A DNA stretch of 64,000 nucleotides from NCBI GenBank assembly GCA_035403355.1, contig DAONFA010000004.1, positions 65,960 to 129,959 on the forward strand, read 5' to 3'. Shown here in pieces: positions 35,617 through 44,388 of this stretch. Position 1 is the first letter of the stretch, and each line of letters opens with the position of its first letter. This DNA is from Candidatus Cloacimonas sp. (GTDB lineage: Bacteria > Cloacimonadota > Cloacimonadia > Cloacimonadales > Cloacimonadaceae). Made by a program: the position numbers and the translations under genes. Under the pieces are notes generated by a model that was not told the origin of the DNA, did no database searches, and saw only the letters and a list, made by a program, of their open reading frames with translations.

Positions 35617-36366
35617 TTAAATAAATTTGTGAATGGCAAAGTCAATTACCGAAGCACTAACCGTGGTCTCAAAACAAGGTCCCTTCGGTCTTTCATTTAA
35701 AACAGCATAAACAGGATAACGCCAGCTATCACGAACTCCTTCCGTTAAATCTCTATGGCAGGCAACAGCAATAATAATATCCGGTTGGGTGTCATTCACC
35801 AGTTTTCTTGCCAGAGAACCACCACTGGCAACTGCCGTTTTAATTTGATAATCTCTTGATAATGCCTTCATTTTAGCCATATCGCAACCACCGCATTCTT
35901 CACATTCAACAATATTGTTATTGATGCGAATTTTGCATTGCGAACTTTGCAAACAGTGCGGTAATAACAATAGCAGATTGGAATAATGCATCCCCTGATG
36001 ATTGGTGACTACAATTTCATTATTAAAATAGAGAAACGACTCCTGTAAAGTATCCATTTTCTGGAAACTTATCCTGCCAATAATTCTGGCAATCGGAAAA
36101 TAGATATTCACCAGCATCCAGGAAAGATACATTCGTAACCAAGGGGGCTTAATTTTCTTATGCGTGCTTACAAGAGCTAAAATCCAGGTGCCTATTAGAA
36201 TTACTATAATCACAAAAAGGATGGTGTAAATTATATTTCCCCAGGCAGAAAGACCTAACTGGTGATAACTGCCTAAGACCATTAAAAAGAAAATGAGCGT
36301 AATTATGAGCAAAGAGATGCTGACAAACATAGGGAATTTGATTATGGCAAAGTATTCCTTTTTCAT
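35617..36366 (-). CDS. DUF116 membrane protein
   Basis: 249 residues. Two N-terminal membrane helices (residues ~12-35 and 43-68) precede a cytoplasmic cysteine-rich domain with LLLLPHCLQ, CEECGGCDM and AVACHRDL, all hallmarks of DUF116. The cysteines could bind a metal or Fe-S cluster. Function is unknown, but DUF116 genes are often found beside fmt and def, as here (ATGA overlap with fmt), so a role around N-terminal methionine processing has been suspected. That is inference only. Confidence 0.85.
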   Translation of the reverse strand: MKKEYFAIIKFPMFVSISLLIITLIFFLMVLGSYHQLGLSAWGNIIYTILFVIIVILIGTWILALVSTHKKIKPPWLRMYLSWMLVNIYFPIARIIGRISFQKMDTLQESFLYFNNEIVVTNHQGMHYSNLLLLLPHCLQSSQCKIRINNNIVECEECGGCDMAKMKALSRDYQIKTAVASGGSLARKLVNDTQPDIIIAVACHRDLTEGVRDSWRYPVYAVLNERPKGPCFETTVSASVIDFAIHKFI

Positions 36367-37307
36367 TTTTCCCTTCCTAATATTTCTTTTTCCTTGATGC
36401 GGGCTCCATTGATAAAAGCTTTGGCAGTCATCACTTGCTTGCCCGCGGGCTGAACCTTTTTTATAAGCAATTTATAGTCCAGGCAATTAACAAAAAAGCC
36501 AGCGTCATTATCTATGGCACCTATCAACCCGGGCTCGTCATTAACAGGTTCGGTTGTTTTTTCCGAGCTTAGCACTTTTAATTCTTTATTCCGGAAAAGT
36601 GTCCAGGCACCGGGAGTTAAAGAAAAAGCTCGGATTTGGTTATGGATTTCCGTTACCGTTTTCTGCCAGTTAATTTGGCGGCTGGACTTGGTAATTTTAT
36701 AACAGTAACTTGCCTGTTTTTCATCCTGTTTTTCACCGTTTAGCTTTTTGGCACCATTGAGCATTTTCCAAAACAGCCATAATAAAGTAGCTGCCTGTTC
36801 TGCAAGGCGTTCTTGAAGTTCGCTGCAGGTTTCGTTTTCAGCAATAGAAAACTTTGCTTGAGCCAGAATTGGACCTGCATCCATTTTGGCTGTCATCCGG
36901 TAAATAGTATTTCCGGTTTGGGTCTCGCCATTTAAAAGAGCACTTTGAATAGGGCTGGCACCTCTATATTCAGGTAACAGGGAAGGATGAAGGTTTATTG
37001 CTCCCAAAGGACACAGGCAGCGGATTTTTTTGCCTAAATAACCGCCAAAGGCAGCGGTAATAATAATATCCGCTTTCTGTTCAGCCATTTTAGCAATGCT
37101 TTCCCCGGCATTAATATCCTCAGGAGTAATAAGCGGTAAATTATGCTCTTTTGCAAATCGGGCTACGGGAGTGAGGGTTAAATGTAAATTGCGTCCGGCA
37201 GGTTTTGCGGGTTGGCTGATTATTAAAGATGGCATACAGCCGTTTTGTATTAGCTTTTGCAGCGCCGGTAAACCGTAATCGGAAGAACCGATAAACAGAT
37301 AACGCAT
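36363..37307 (-). CDS. fmt: Methionyl-tRNA formyltransferase
   Basis: 314 residues, normal length. The hydrolase-like N-terminal domain holds the catalytic motif NLHPSLLPEYRGASPIQSAL (Asn, His and downstream Asp in TGNTIYRMTAKMDAGPIL), and a C-terminal OB-fold domain follows (INWQKTVTEIHNQIRAFSLT). It formylates initiator Met-tRNA. The start overlaps the end of def by one base, the classical def-fmt pair. Confidence 0.96.
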   Translation of the reverse strand: MRYLFIGSSDYGLPALQKLIQNGCMPSLIISQPAKPAGRNLHLTLTPVARFAKEHNLPLITPEDINAGESIAKMAEQKADIIITAAFGGYLGKKIRCLCPLGAINLHPSLLPEYRGASPIQSALLNGETQTGNTIYRMTAKMDAGPILAQAKFSIAENETCSELQERLAEQAATLLWLFWKMLNGAKKLNGEKQDEKQASYCYKITKSSRQINWQKTVTEIHNQIRAFSLTPGAWTLFRNKELKVLSSEKTTEPVNDEPGLIGAIDNDAGFFVNCLDYKLLIKKVQPAGKQVMTAKAFINGARIKEKEILGREK

Positions 37308-37867
37308 TATAGAGCAAACCCTTCCATTATATTCTGTCCGTTCACTGCTCTTGCCTGCAAAGCGTTTAGCTTATGCAAAATCTTTAACCGGGCAATTCTT
37401 CCCAGGCGGTCGGTAAACAGAATACCTTCCAAATGGTCATATTCGTGTTGAATAACAACTGCCTTTTTTGCTTCAGCGCTTTCCGTTTGCCTGTTACCGC
37501 TCAAATCGGTGTAAGTATAAGTAATAATTTTACTGCGTGTTACATCGGCAAAAACATCCGGCAAGCTGATACAGCCCTCTTCGTAAACAACTTCCCCTTC
37601 TCTGCTTTCTATAACGGGATTGATTAAAACCTGGGGATGCTTTTTATCGGTTAAATCTTCGTATTTGGGGTCTATAACTATTACCCGCCAAAGTGAACCA
37701 ACCTGGTTAGCTGCCAGGCCTACTCCATCTCTGGCATACATAGTATAGATTAAATCCTGGATAAATTCCTGCAGACCGGGGGTATTAAAATCTACTTCCG
37801 GCAGCTTCTGTTTTAAAATATCATCTCCGTAGAGACGCACAGGTAAAAGTTTGGGCTGATATTTCAT
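37307..37867 (-). CDS. def: Peptide deformylase
   Basis: 186 residues with the three metal-site motifs: GVGLAANQVG, EEGCISLPDV (Cys ligand) and QHEYDHLEG (two His ligands and catalytic Glu). It removes formyl groups from nascent proteins. The ATG overlaps the yajC stop in an ATGA arrangement, and fmt follows with a one-base overlap. Confidence 0.97.
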   Translation of the reverse strand: MKYQPKLLPVRLYGDDILKQKLPEVDFNTPGLQEFIQDLIYTMYARDGVGLAANQVGSLWRVIVIDPKYEDLTDKKHPQVLINPVIESREGEVVYEEGCISLPDVFADVTRSKIITYTYTDLSGNRQTESAEAKKAVVIQHEYDHLEGILFTDRLGRIARLKILHKLNALQARAVNGQNIMEGFAL

Positions 37868-38235
37868 TTCTCGGTTCCGGGTTCTGTTGTTGCCACAACT
37901 CCTACAATAGCATTTCTTTGAATATCTATCCGCACTTTATTGGTATCGTCAATTTCCAAAACCACAATTCCTTTATCCGGTTTTAGAGAAACGACCCGAC
38001 CATAGATTCCGGAACTGGTTAAGACCTTATCGTTTACTTTCAGTGCTTCCTGCATCTTTTGGGTTTCTTTTGCTTTCTTTTGTTGGGGACGGATTAGCAA
38101 TAGATACAGGATTACAAACATTATGACCATAAAGATCAGGGTAGTTGCGGCACTGCCTGATTGGGAAGAGGTAGTTGCGGCACCGCTTTGTTGGGAAGAG
38201 GTAGTTGCTGCTGCTTCCAGTAATATGTAGTTCAT
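37864..38235 (-). CDS. yajC: Preprotein translocase subunit YajC
   Basis: 123 residues with one membrane helix (TLIFMVIMFVILYLLLI, about 32-48) followed by the diagnostic RPQQKKAKE and the small beta domain (LKVNDKVLTSSGIYGRVVSL). The N-terminal ~30 residues are an unusual Ala/Ser/Thr/Gln-rich imperfect repeat (TTSSQQSGAATTSSQSGSAA), reflecting a direct repeat in the DNA. It associates with SecDF in protein export. The gene starts 9 bp after pgpA ends. Confidence 0.95.
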   Translation of the reverse strand: MNYILLEAAATTSSQQSGAATTSSQSGSAATTLIFMVIMFVILYLLLIRPQQKKAKETQKMQEALKVNDKVLTSSGIYGRVVSLKPDKGIVVLEIDDTNKVRIDIQRNAIVGVVATTEPGTEK

Positions 38236-38244
38236 TTTTTTCTC

Positions 38245-38742
38245 CTATACTCCAAAGAATCTTGGATATATTTTTATTAGTATTTGAATCAGGATATTAG
38301 TATATGCTCCTGCTATAATATCATCAGAAACAACCCCCCAGCCCCGGGGTAGTTCCTGAATTTTCTTTATGGGAAAGGGCTTAGCTATATCAAACACCCG
38401 AAAAAGCACGAAGGCATAAAGCCCAATCAACCAGTTATGAGGTAAAAACAAAACACTGGCAAAATAACCGCAGACCTCATCAATCACAATGCTGCCGTTA
38501 TCTTTTCCCAGGGTTCTTTCTGCTTTTGTGCTTATGAAAACGCTAAGCAGGCAAAAAACCAGCCAGACGGGTATTGTGTAATATAATGCCTTACCGGTGA
38601 AAGGTGAGCCCGAAAAAAGCAGGTAAATTCCAAACGCTGCCAAGGAACCTATTGTTCCCGGCATAAAAGGAATAAAACCTATGCCCAGTATTGTGGCTAA
38701 AAAAGTGTAAGGGTTAAGTTTTTTGTTGTTTCCGGTCGTCAT
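38245..38742 (-). CDS. pgpA: Phosphatidylglycerophosphatase A
   Basis: 165 residues with four hydrophobic helices and the PgpA signature: [15 protein letters not shown] near the N-terminus, [21 protein letters not shown] and [12 protein letters not shown] with the active-site acidic residues. It dephosphorylates PGP, the product of PgsA (encoded at 12.2-12.8 kb), to phosphatidylglycerol in the inner membrane. The start overlaps the SurA-like gene by four bases. Confidence 0.94.
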   Translation of the reverse strand: MTTGNNKKLNPYTFLATILGIGFIPFMPGTIGSLAAFGIYLLFSGSPFTGKALYYTIPVWLVFCLLSVFISTKAERTLGKDNGSIVIDEVCGYFASVLFLPHNWLIGLYAFVLFRVFDIAKPFPIKKIQELPRGWGVVSDDIIAGAYTNILIQILIKIYPRFFGV

Positions 38743-39998
38743 AATGTTATTTGTACAAATGCTTCACGCCGTAAGTTTTCTATCCAGATATTGAAAGCAT
38801 CATATTGTTTTTTCTTCAGGAGCATCTCACGGGCTTGGTCTTTCACTTCTTCATATTTATAAATACGGGGAGGGTATTCCTGTAAACGGCAAAAGATATA
38901 CAGCATACCGTTATTTTCCAGCACAGGAGTAAATTGTCCCACCGGGGTTTGCATTATTTGAGGAGCAAAAAGAGGAGGCAGGTCTTTTTCCGCAAATTCC
39001 CCTAATAAACCGCCATCTTTTTTACTCTCCTCATCCATTGAATATTCTTCTGCCAAAGAGGCAAAGCTTTCGCCGTTTGCAAAGCGGTTACGGATTTCTT
39101 CCATCAATTGTCTTTCGCTTAAAGAATCCTCCGCTGAGGGAACCACGGTCTTTAAGATGTGGCGAGCTCTAATTTCCTCGCCTCTTTTCTCTTCCAGTTT
39201 AATAATATGATAGCCGAATTCGCTTTCTACGATGTCACTTATTTCCCCAACTTTTAAGGCAAAGGCAGCATCTTCAAAGGGTTTAACCATTTGACCCCTT
39301 TTAAAAAACCCGAGGTCTCCACCAACTTCTTTACTGGGGCAATCACTTTCCGCAGCGGCAAGAGTAGCAAAGTCCTCACCTTTTTGCAGGCGTTTTTGGA
39401 TTTCTTTAATTTCTGCCAGTTTTGCCTCTTTGCTTTTCCGGTTGGGTTTTATTTCTCTAAAGATTATTCCCAAATCCCAGGAAACAGGTTTTACGGCTAA
39501 AGTATCTTTCGTTGCATTATAGAAATTGATTACTTCTTTTTCTGTAACGGTTACTTTATTCACTATTTCTTTGTTTAAAATCTGTTCGGAGAGTGCTCTT
39601 TCAGTTAGCAAGTCCTTATATAACTGTAAGAGATCGGATTCCGTAAGTTTACTCTTTTTCAGGTCTGCATTGAAGTCCGCGGAACTGGGATATTGGGCTT
39701 TTATCTTCTTTAAGTAATTTTCTGCCATTGTTTTGATCTCGTCATTATTCACCGTAAGATTAAGGTCTTTTGCCTTCTGAATAATCAATTTTTGATTGAT
39801 CATTTCGTTTAAGACAGCACCGGGGTCAGTATCTTCTTTTAAGATACCGGCGCTTTGCATTTGTGCCATTTCTTTTTGTAAATCGGAGAGTAAGATAATG
39901 TCCGTTCCTACCTTGGCTACAATTTTATCTATCAATTCTGCCGTTAAAGATAGGGTAAACACTATCAGCAAAAGGGCTAAAGTTAATTTTCTTTTCAT
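38739..39998 (-). CDS. SurA-like periplasmic chaperone / peptidyl-prolyl isomerase
   Basis: 419 residues with a signal peptide ([20 protein letters not shown]), a SurA N-terminal chaperone domain ([20 protein letters not shown], residues ~20-170) and two parvulin domains (about 175-275, [10 protein letters not shown]...[20 protein letters not shown]; and about 278-385, [11 protein letters not shown]...[13 protein letters not shown]). It folds outer-membrane proteins. A 56-bp gap separates it from a related lipoprotein gene upstream, so two parvulin-type proteins are made from one operon. Confidence 0.92.
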   Translation of the reverse strand: MKRKLTLALLLIVFTLSLTAELIDKIVAKVGTDIILLSDLQKEMAQMQSAGILKEDTDPGAVLNEMINQKLIIQKAKDLNLTVNNDEIKTMAENYLKKIKAQYPSSADFNADLKKSKLTESDLLQLYKDLLTERALSEQILNKEIVNKVTVTEKEVINFYNATKDTLAVKPVSWDLGIIFREIKPNRKSKEAKLAEIKEIQKRLQKGEDFATLAAAESDCPSKEVGGDLGFFKRGQMVKPFEDAAFALKVGEISDIVESEFGYHIIKLEEKRGEEIRARHILKTVVPSAEDSLSERQLMEEIRNRFANGESFASLAEEYSMDEESKKDGGLLGEFAEKDLPPLFAPQIMQTPVGQFTPVLENNGMLYIFCRLQEYPPRIYKYEEVKDQAREMLLKKKQYDAFNIWIENLRREAFVQITL

Positions 39999-40054
39999 TA
40001 TTTATCTTCCTCTATTTATTGCCACCAGCTGCGGTTAAGGAAAAAAGGATGTCT

Positions 40055-40855
40055 TTAGTAATAATATATCTCGCTACTTTGGGCTTTGATTTCTTTAATC
40101 AATTCCTGAAACACCTGGTCTTGTTTTTCCAGCAGAACTTTGCGTTTTATTTCCGCTCTGTAATCCTCAAAATTAGCTTCCTGAGGGGTAATTTGGCTTT
40201 CCAGAACACGAAATACATACCACAGCGGTTCTTTATAAACCAAGCCAAATTTATTATCTTGCAATTCGCGTGCCTTTAACCAGAATAAAGAATCCGGGCT
40301 GCCCGCAGAAACCATTCCCATAAAGCCCCCTTTGTTTTTCAGTTCTTCAATAGAATAGCGTTGCACAGCTTCCCCGAAATTCAATCCCTGGTTAAGTTGC
40401 TGCAGAACATTTTCCGCAGCTATTTTATCGCCTAAAGCTATACGCTGGATATTATAGTTAACTGCATTTTTTTGAAACTCTGCCTGATGCAGGCGAAAGT
40501 AATTAAACAGCTGATCTTCCGAAACCTCAATTTCGGAAAGGCGTTTGGCAATCAACGCATTGGCTTTAACCTTTTTAGCGGCATAACTGATTTTCTGTTT
40601 AACCGCCTTATCTTTATCTAAGCCCTTTTTATCTGCATAATGGGCTAAGAGAGTAAGGTTTACCCAATCCTCAATATACTTTTTTCTGGTTTCGGGATTT
40701 AGTTTTTCCCAGTCCTCAATGGCAAAAGTGGACTTAAAATCATCCAGATAGAGAATTTCTTTATCAACCTGAGCTAAGGCAATCCCTTTTTCTTCTTTTT
40801 TTGTGCAACCACATAATATAGTAAGCAAAATTAAAGCAAAAGCAAATCTTTTCAT
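40055..40855 (-). CDS. Parvulin-type peptidyl-prolyl isomerase lipoprotein
   Basis: 266 residues. The lipobox LLTILCGC gives a lipid anchor at Cys17. A SurA/PrsA-like N-terminal helical region (YLDDFKSTFAIEDWEKLNPE...) is followed by a reduced parvulin-like domain (NIQRIALGDKIAAENVLQQL, GLNFGEAVQRYSIEELKNKGGFMGMVSAGS). The catalytic residues are less well conserved than in the neighbour, so it may act as a chaperone rather than an isomerase. It starts 1 nt after the upstream lipoprotein gene ends. Confidence 0.82.
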   Translation of the reverse strand: MKRFAFALILLTILCGCTKKEEKGIALAQVDKEILYLDDFKSTFAIEDWEKLNPETRKKYIEDWVNLTLLAHYADKKGLDKDKAVKQKISYAAKKVKANALIAKRLSEIEVSEDQLFNYFRLHQAEFQKNAVNYNIQRIALGDKIAAENVLQQLNQGLNFGEAVQRYSIEELKNKGGFMGMVSAGSPDSLFWLKARELQDNKFGLVYKEPLWYVFRVLESQITPQEANFEDYRAEIKRKVLLEKQDQVFQELIKEIKAQSSEIYYY

Positions 40856-40856
40856 C

Positions 40857-42074
40857 TTATAAATAGGGCGGAGTGTAAGTTATTTTAATATATGGTTTTT
40901 TCTCGGCAGCTGTGCTTTCATTGCAATCCCAAAATTCCAGCGTGCCAAAATTCTTGCGTTCCTGAGTGGATTGAATAACTATTCCTTTCGGGGTTTTATC
41001 ACCTGATGTATATGCTTGAATTATAGGAGTAATATCCACCGTTAAAGAATCGCCGATAATAGTTCCAGTGCTGGTTACTGTATAAACAAGTGTTTCATAA
41101 TCACTTTTTACTAAAGTAACGGGGGTCTCTATAGAATCCTTTACAACATTGAAAGGATAAAGAGAATAGCTCTTTGTGGAATGGTAATAATCATCATTTT
41201 TAATGTGTAAAACCAAACTGGCTTTATTGATTGTCATTCTTTTTCTCTGTTCAGCTGTAAGCTCACTTCCTGCGTTATCTACAAATATGGTAGAGGTTGG
41301 CTCATATTTCACATATAGACAGGAGGAGGTTAAATTGCTTATTTTCCATTGGCTGGAAGGGGTTGTTACCGGTGCTTCTAAAGTATAAGTATCTTTTGCC
41401 GGGGATTGATTATAAGTTATCCATTCTTCTTCAGTTTTATATTTGATATTCAATTTTGGGGTTTGACTACTTTCCAGAGAGTATATTTCTACCCAACCTT
41501 CATTTTCCACCTTCAGGGCTAAATTCCAGCCGGTAGAATCAGGATTTTGCCAATTAGTTATTTCGGTTTCCGGAATGCTAAAAGTAATTTCTTCACCGGC
41601 TGTTCCGCTTGTATCAGCTAATGAATATGTAGCTATAGGATTTGGTGATAAATCGCTATCTGTAATATTTGCCGGGTCTAAGGAATCATTCCAGACCTTG
41701 TTCACTTTGTATAATTTTAACATCAGGGAGTTACGCAAAGCATAACACCCGACAATGTTTAAGGAGAGAAAACAGCTGTCTGTTTCAATACTTTCTATAT
41801 TCGCAGGTAAGCCCGTAAACCGGAAAAAACTTAAGGCATAGGCATCGTTATAATCTCCTGCCAAAAGTTTCTTTTCACTGCCGGAAATACTTATTTCTTC
41901 AGCAGCAGGAAAACTGAAACCCATCATCATTCCTGTTTCATCATTAACGGTCAGAGCTCTTACATCACTGAAATTATTGCCTGTCAAATTATCCTTATCA
42001 GTGCAACCGCTAAGCACTGTTAAAATAATTGTCAGACAGATAAGCAGCTTTAATATGGCTTGGAACGATTCCAT
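40857..42074 (-). CDS. Secreted lipoprotein with two beta-sandwich (DNRLRE-like) domains
   Basis: 405 residues with lipobox LTVLSGC. Two related halves (about 75-210 and 225-400) each show a pattern like DNRLRE/carbohydrate-binding-like sandwiches: YALSFFRFTGLPANIESIET...WNLALKVENEGWVEIYS and ASLVLHIKNDD...GIVIQSTQERKNFGTLEFW. This suggests an outer-membrane-anchored binding protein; no catalytic residues are visible. It is the first gene of the 42.1-31.0 kb operon and its 5' end abuts the DnaA-box region. Confidence 0.7.
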   Translation of the reverse strand: MESFQAILKLLICLTIILTVLSGCTDKDNLTGNNFSDVRALTVNDETGMMMGFSFPAAEEISISGSEKKLLAGDYNDAYALSFFRFTGLPANIESIETDSCFLSLNIVGCYALRNSLMLKLYKVNKVWNDSLDPANITDSDLSPNPIATYSLADTSGTAGEEITFSIPETEITNWQNPDSTGWNLALKVENEGWVEIYSLESSQTPKLNIKYKTEEEWITYNQSPAKDTYTLEAPVTTPSSQWKISNLTSSCLYVKYEPTSTIFVDNAGSELTAEQRKRMTINKASLVLHIKNDDYYHSTKSYSLYPFNVVKDSIETPVTLVKSDYETLVYTVTSTGTIIGDSLTVDITPIIQAYTSGDKTPKGIVIQSTQERKNFGTLEFWDCNESTAAEKKPYIKITYTPPYL

Positions 42075-42327
42075 AATAATAATCCTATTTTAATTTAAAT
42101 CTATTATACAGTATTATAAGTAGGCGTTGTGGATAGGGGGATATTTGGTCAAGCTTTTTCTTTTCTCTTTGTCTTCTATGCTTTTCCAGCTGACATTTTT
42201 CTGTGGATAACTTGTGGATAACTTTGGTCTCTAACCTTAAGTTATCCACAATAAAAGTTCCCCAATCCATTTAGTATTAACTTATTCACTGCTATCCACA
42301 TAATTTCATCCACACTTGTGGATAACT
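42075..42327. other. Probable replication origin, left DnaA-box cluster with AT-rich stretch
   Basis: Perfect DnaA boxes (TTATCCACA or complement) lie at 42202-42210, 42213-42221, 42242-42250 and 42317-42325. One-mismatch boxes are at 42128-42136, 42292-42300 and 42306-42314, and a weaker one at 42282-42290. Next to them, 42074-42120 is almost entirely A and T and could be the unwinding element. The cluster lies about 570 bp beyond the 3' end of dnaA. Together with boxes on the other side of dnaA this fits a bipartite bacterial oriC. A 61-codon minus frame here is not a gene. Confidence 0.78.
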
Positions 42328-42896
42328 TTCCGAAAAAAACGACATTCCCATCGTTATATTGGAGAAACGACATCCTCATCGTTTTATACCCCGGAGAAAC
42401 GACATCCTCATCGTTTTAGAGTTGACCAGGAGGTCAACTCTCCGAATTTCATAGTTGACCGGGAGGTCAACTCTCCAAATTTCATAGTTGACCGGGAGGT
42501 CAACTCTCCAAATTTCATAGTTGACCAGGAGGTCAACTCTCCGAATTTCATAGTTGACCGGGAGGTCAACTCTCCAAATTTCATAGTTGACCAGGAGGTC
42601 AACTCTCCGAATTTCATAGTTGACCGGGAGGTCAACTCTCCGGATTTCATAGTTGACCGGGAGGTCAACTCTCCGGATTTCATAGTTGACCGAGAGGTCA
42701 ACTCTCCGGGTTTCGTAGTTGTCCTTGAGGTCTATGCCCCGGAGAAACGACGTCCTCGTCGTTTTAGAGTTGACCAGGAGGTCAACTCTCCGTGTTAACA
42801 GCACCCCCGATTTCTCCAATTTGCAAAACTTATCTCTCACGCTATTTATTATCAAGCTAAAAACTCAACACCTTAATCAATCCCATAATCGGCATT
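42328..42896. repeat. 33-bp palindromic tandem array between the DnaA-box cluster and dnaA
   Basis: A 33-bp unit with hairpin GTTGACC-(4 nt)-GGTCAAC starts at 42421, 42454, 42487, 42520, 42553, 42586, 42619, 42652 and 42685. A degenerate copy is at about 42718 and a last hairpin at 42769. The links alternate TCTCCAAATTTCATA and TCTCCGAATTTCATA. AACGAC-ATCCTC-type hairpins flank the array at both ends (about 42370-42415 and 42745-42765). Because 33 is a multiple of three, long but meaningless frames run through it on both strands. From 42800 to dnaA there is nothing recognisable. Confidence 0.9.
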
Positions 42897-44231
42897 CTAT
42901 TTTTTCAGGTTTTTAATAATCCCTTCCAGCAAAATTCGGAAGTCCTCTTTTTCCCGAAACTGATTTTCCACCATTTTTTTGGCATGTAAAACCGTTGTGT
43001 GGTCTTTCCTGTTATAATATTCCGCAATATCTTTCAGGGAGAGCTGGGGAATTAAATAATTAGCCAAATACATTGCTACCTGACGCGGAAAAGCAACCTG
43101 TGGTTTACGCGTTTTTTCCAGTAACTGAGAAGGGGTTATTCCATAGCATTCACAGACCTGTTGCGTAATTGCATCCAAACTGATAGCGTTCATCTTTTCG
43201 GAAATCATATCGGAAAGAATTTCGCTTGCCAAAGAAACATCTATTTCTTCAGGATTCAGTTTATTATAGGAAGAAAACGCTAAAATGCGAATTAACGAAC
43301 CTTCCAAGGCACGAACGCTGCTGGTAATGTTATCGGCAATAAAATTAATAATCGCATCGCTTAATATCACATTTTCGGGTTCGGCTTTTTTGTGCAAAAT
43401 TGCTACGCGCGTTTCAAAATCAGGATTTTTCAGGTCACACAATAAACCGCTTTCAAAACGCGTAACCAACCGTTTTTCCAAATCGGGAATATCTTTGGGA
43501 GGTCTGTCCGAAGTGAGCACAATCTGTTTTCTGTTTTCAAACAAAGCATTAAAAGTATGGAAAAATTCTTCCTGAGTTCCTTCCTTACGAGAAAGGAAAT
43601 GGATATCATCCATCAGCAGCAAATCCACTTTTCTGAATTTGTTTCTAAATTCCGACATTTTATTACTGCGAATACCATCAATCATTTCATTGGTGAATGC
43701 CTCGGAAGTGATATAGTAAATAGAACAGTTCCGACCTTCTTTTTGCACGAAATTTCCAATTGCCTGCATTAGATGGGTTTTACCCATTCCGCTCTCACCA
43801 TAAATAAAAAGAGGATTATATGTATAACCGGGAGATTCGGCAACCGCTTTGGCAGCACTATAGGCAAAATTGTTATTTTTCCCTACTACAAATTCATCAA
43901 AAGTATTACGCTCATTTAGTTTTACATTGGAAACAACCCGGTTGCCGCTATATTCAGGCAGTTCTTTTTCTTCATCCCGATGATTTCGCCGGGGTTGAGT
44001 GATAAATTGCACCTCATATTTCCTGCCGTAAAGTCCGTAAGAAATTTCTCCTAAGACCTCTTTGTAATTTTGATTCAAATAATTTGCTGAGAACTGAGTA
44101 GCTACTTTAATCATCAATTCCCGATCATTCATATCCACTAACTTTGTATCCGAAAACCAGGTTTTAAAACTTTGAGAATTAATATTCTCTTCCAGTTTAT
44201 CCAGTATGTTCTGCCAAATATCTTGATCCAT
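42897..44231 (-). CDS. dnaA: Chromosomal replication initiator DnaA
   Basis: 444 residues, full length. Domain I (1-70) is followed by a short linker, the AAA+ domain with Walker A GESGMGKTH (145-153) and Walker B LLLMDDI (about 204-210), and domain IV with the DNA-binding signature YYNRKDHTTVLHAKKM near the C-terminus. It binds TTATCCACA boxes and unwinds the origin. A perfect box at 44255-44263, 24 bp before the start, suggests autoregulation. dnaN, recF and gyrB, often next to dnaA, are absent here. No strong ribosome site precedes the ATG. Confidence 0.98.
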   Translation of the reverse strand: MDQDIWQNILDKLEENINSQSFKTWFSDTKLVDMNDRELMIKVATQFSANYLNQNYKEVLGEISYGLYGRKYEVQFITQPRRNHRDEEKELPEYSGNRVVSNVKLNERNTFDEFVVGKNNNFAYSAAKAVAESPGYTYNPLFIYGESGMGKTHLMQAIGNFVQKEGRNCSIYYITSEAFTNEMIDGIRSNKMSEFRNKFRKVDLLLMDDIHFLSRKEGTQEEFFHTFNALFENRKQIVLTSDRPPKDIPDLEKRLVTRFESGLLCDLKNPDFETRVAILHKKAEPENVILSDAIINFIADNITSSVRALEGSLIRILAFSSYNKLNPEEIDVSLASEILSDMISEKMNAISLDAITQQVCECYGITPSQLLEKTRKPQVAFPRQVAMYLANYLIPQLSLKDIAEYYNRKDHTTVLHAKKMVENQFREKEDFRILLEGIIKNLKK

Positions 44232-44254
44232 AAAGCACTATCCCGTAAATTTAT

Positions 44255-44388
44255 TTATCCACAAACCGTATTCTGCTGTTACAGATACGCCAGTAGCATT
44301 ATTATCTCATTCATTTATATAAACTTAACCTTAAAAAAAGGACATCCTTGCAGTTCCCTTTTTTGCAGTTATCCACAACTTATCCACA
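44255..44388. other. DnaA boxes upstream of dnaA (right part of probable oriC)
   Basis: Three perfect TTATCCACA boxes on the plus strand: 44255-44263, 44369-44377 and 44380-44388; the last two are separated by 2 bp. They lie in the dnaA leader and promoter area and could serve both initiation and dnaA autoregulation. Confidence 0.75.

Noticed and set aside
42085..42270. 61-codon minus-strand frame in the DnaA-box cluster
   Set aside because: Lies wholly in the probable origin; the sequence is explained by DnaA boxes and AT-rich DNA.
42421..42793. CRISPR-like array (33-bp period)
   Set aside because: The whole 33-bp unit is repeated including the link sequence; there are no unique spacers and no cas genes.
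42316..42855. Three overlapping frames of 97-160 codons on both strands with repeated VDREVNSPNFI-type peptides
   Set aside because: Produced by a repeat whose period is a multiple of three; no start signals and no protein-like composition.
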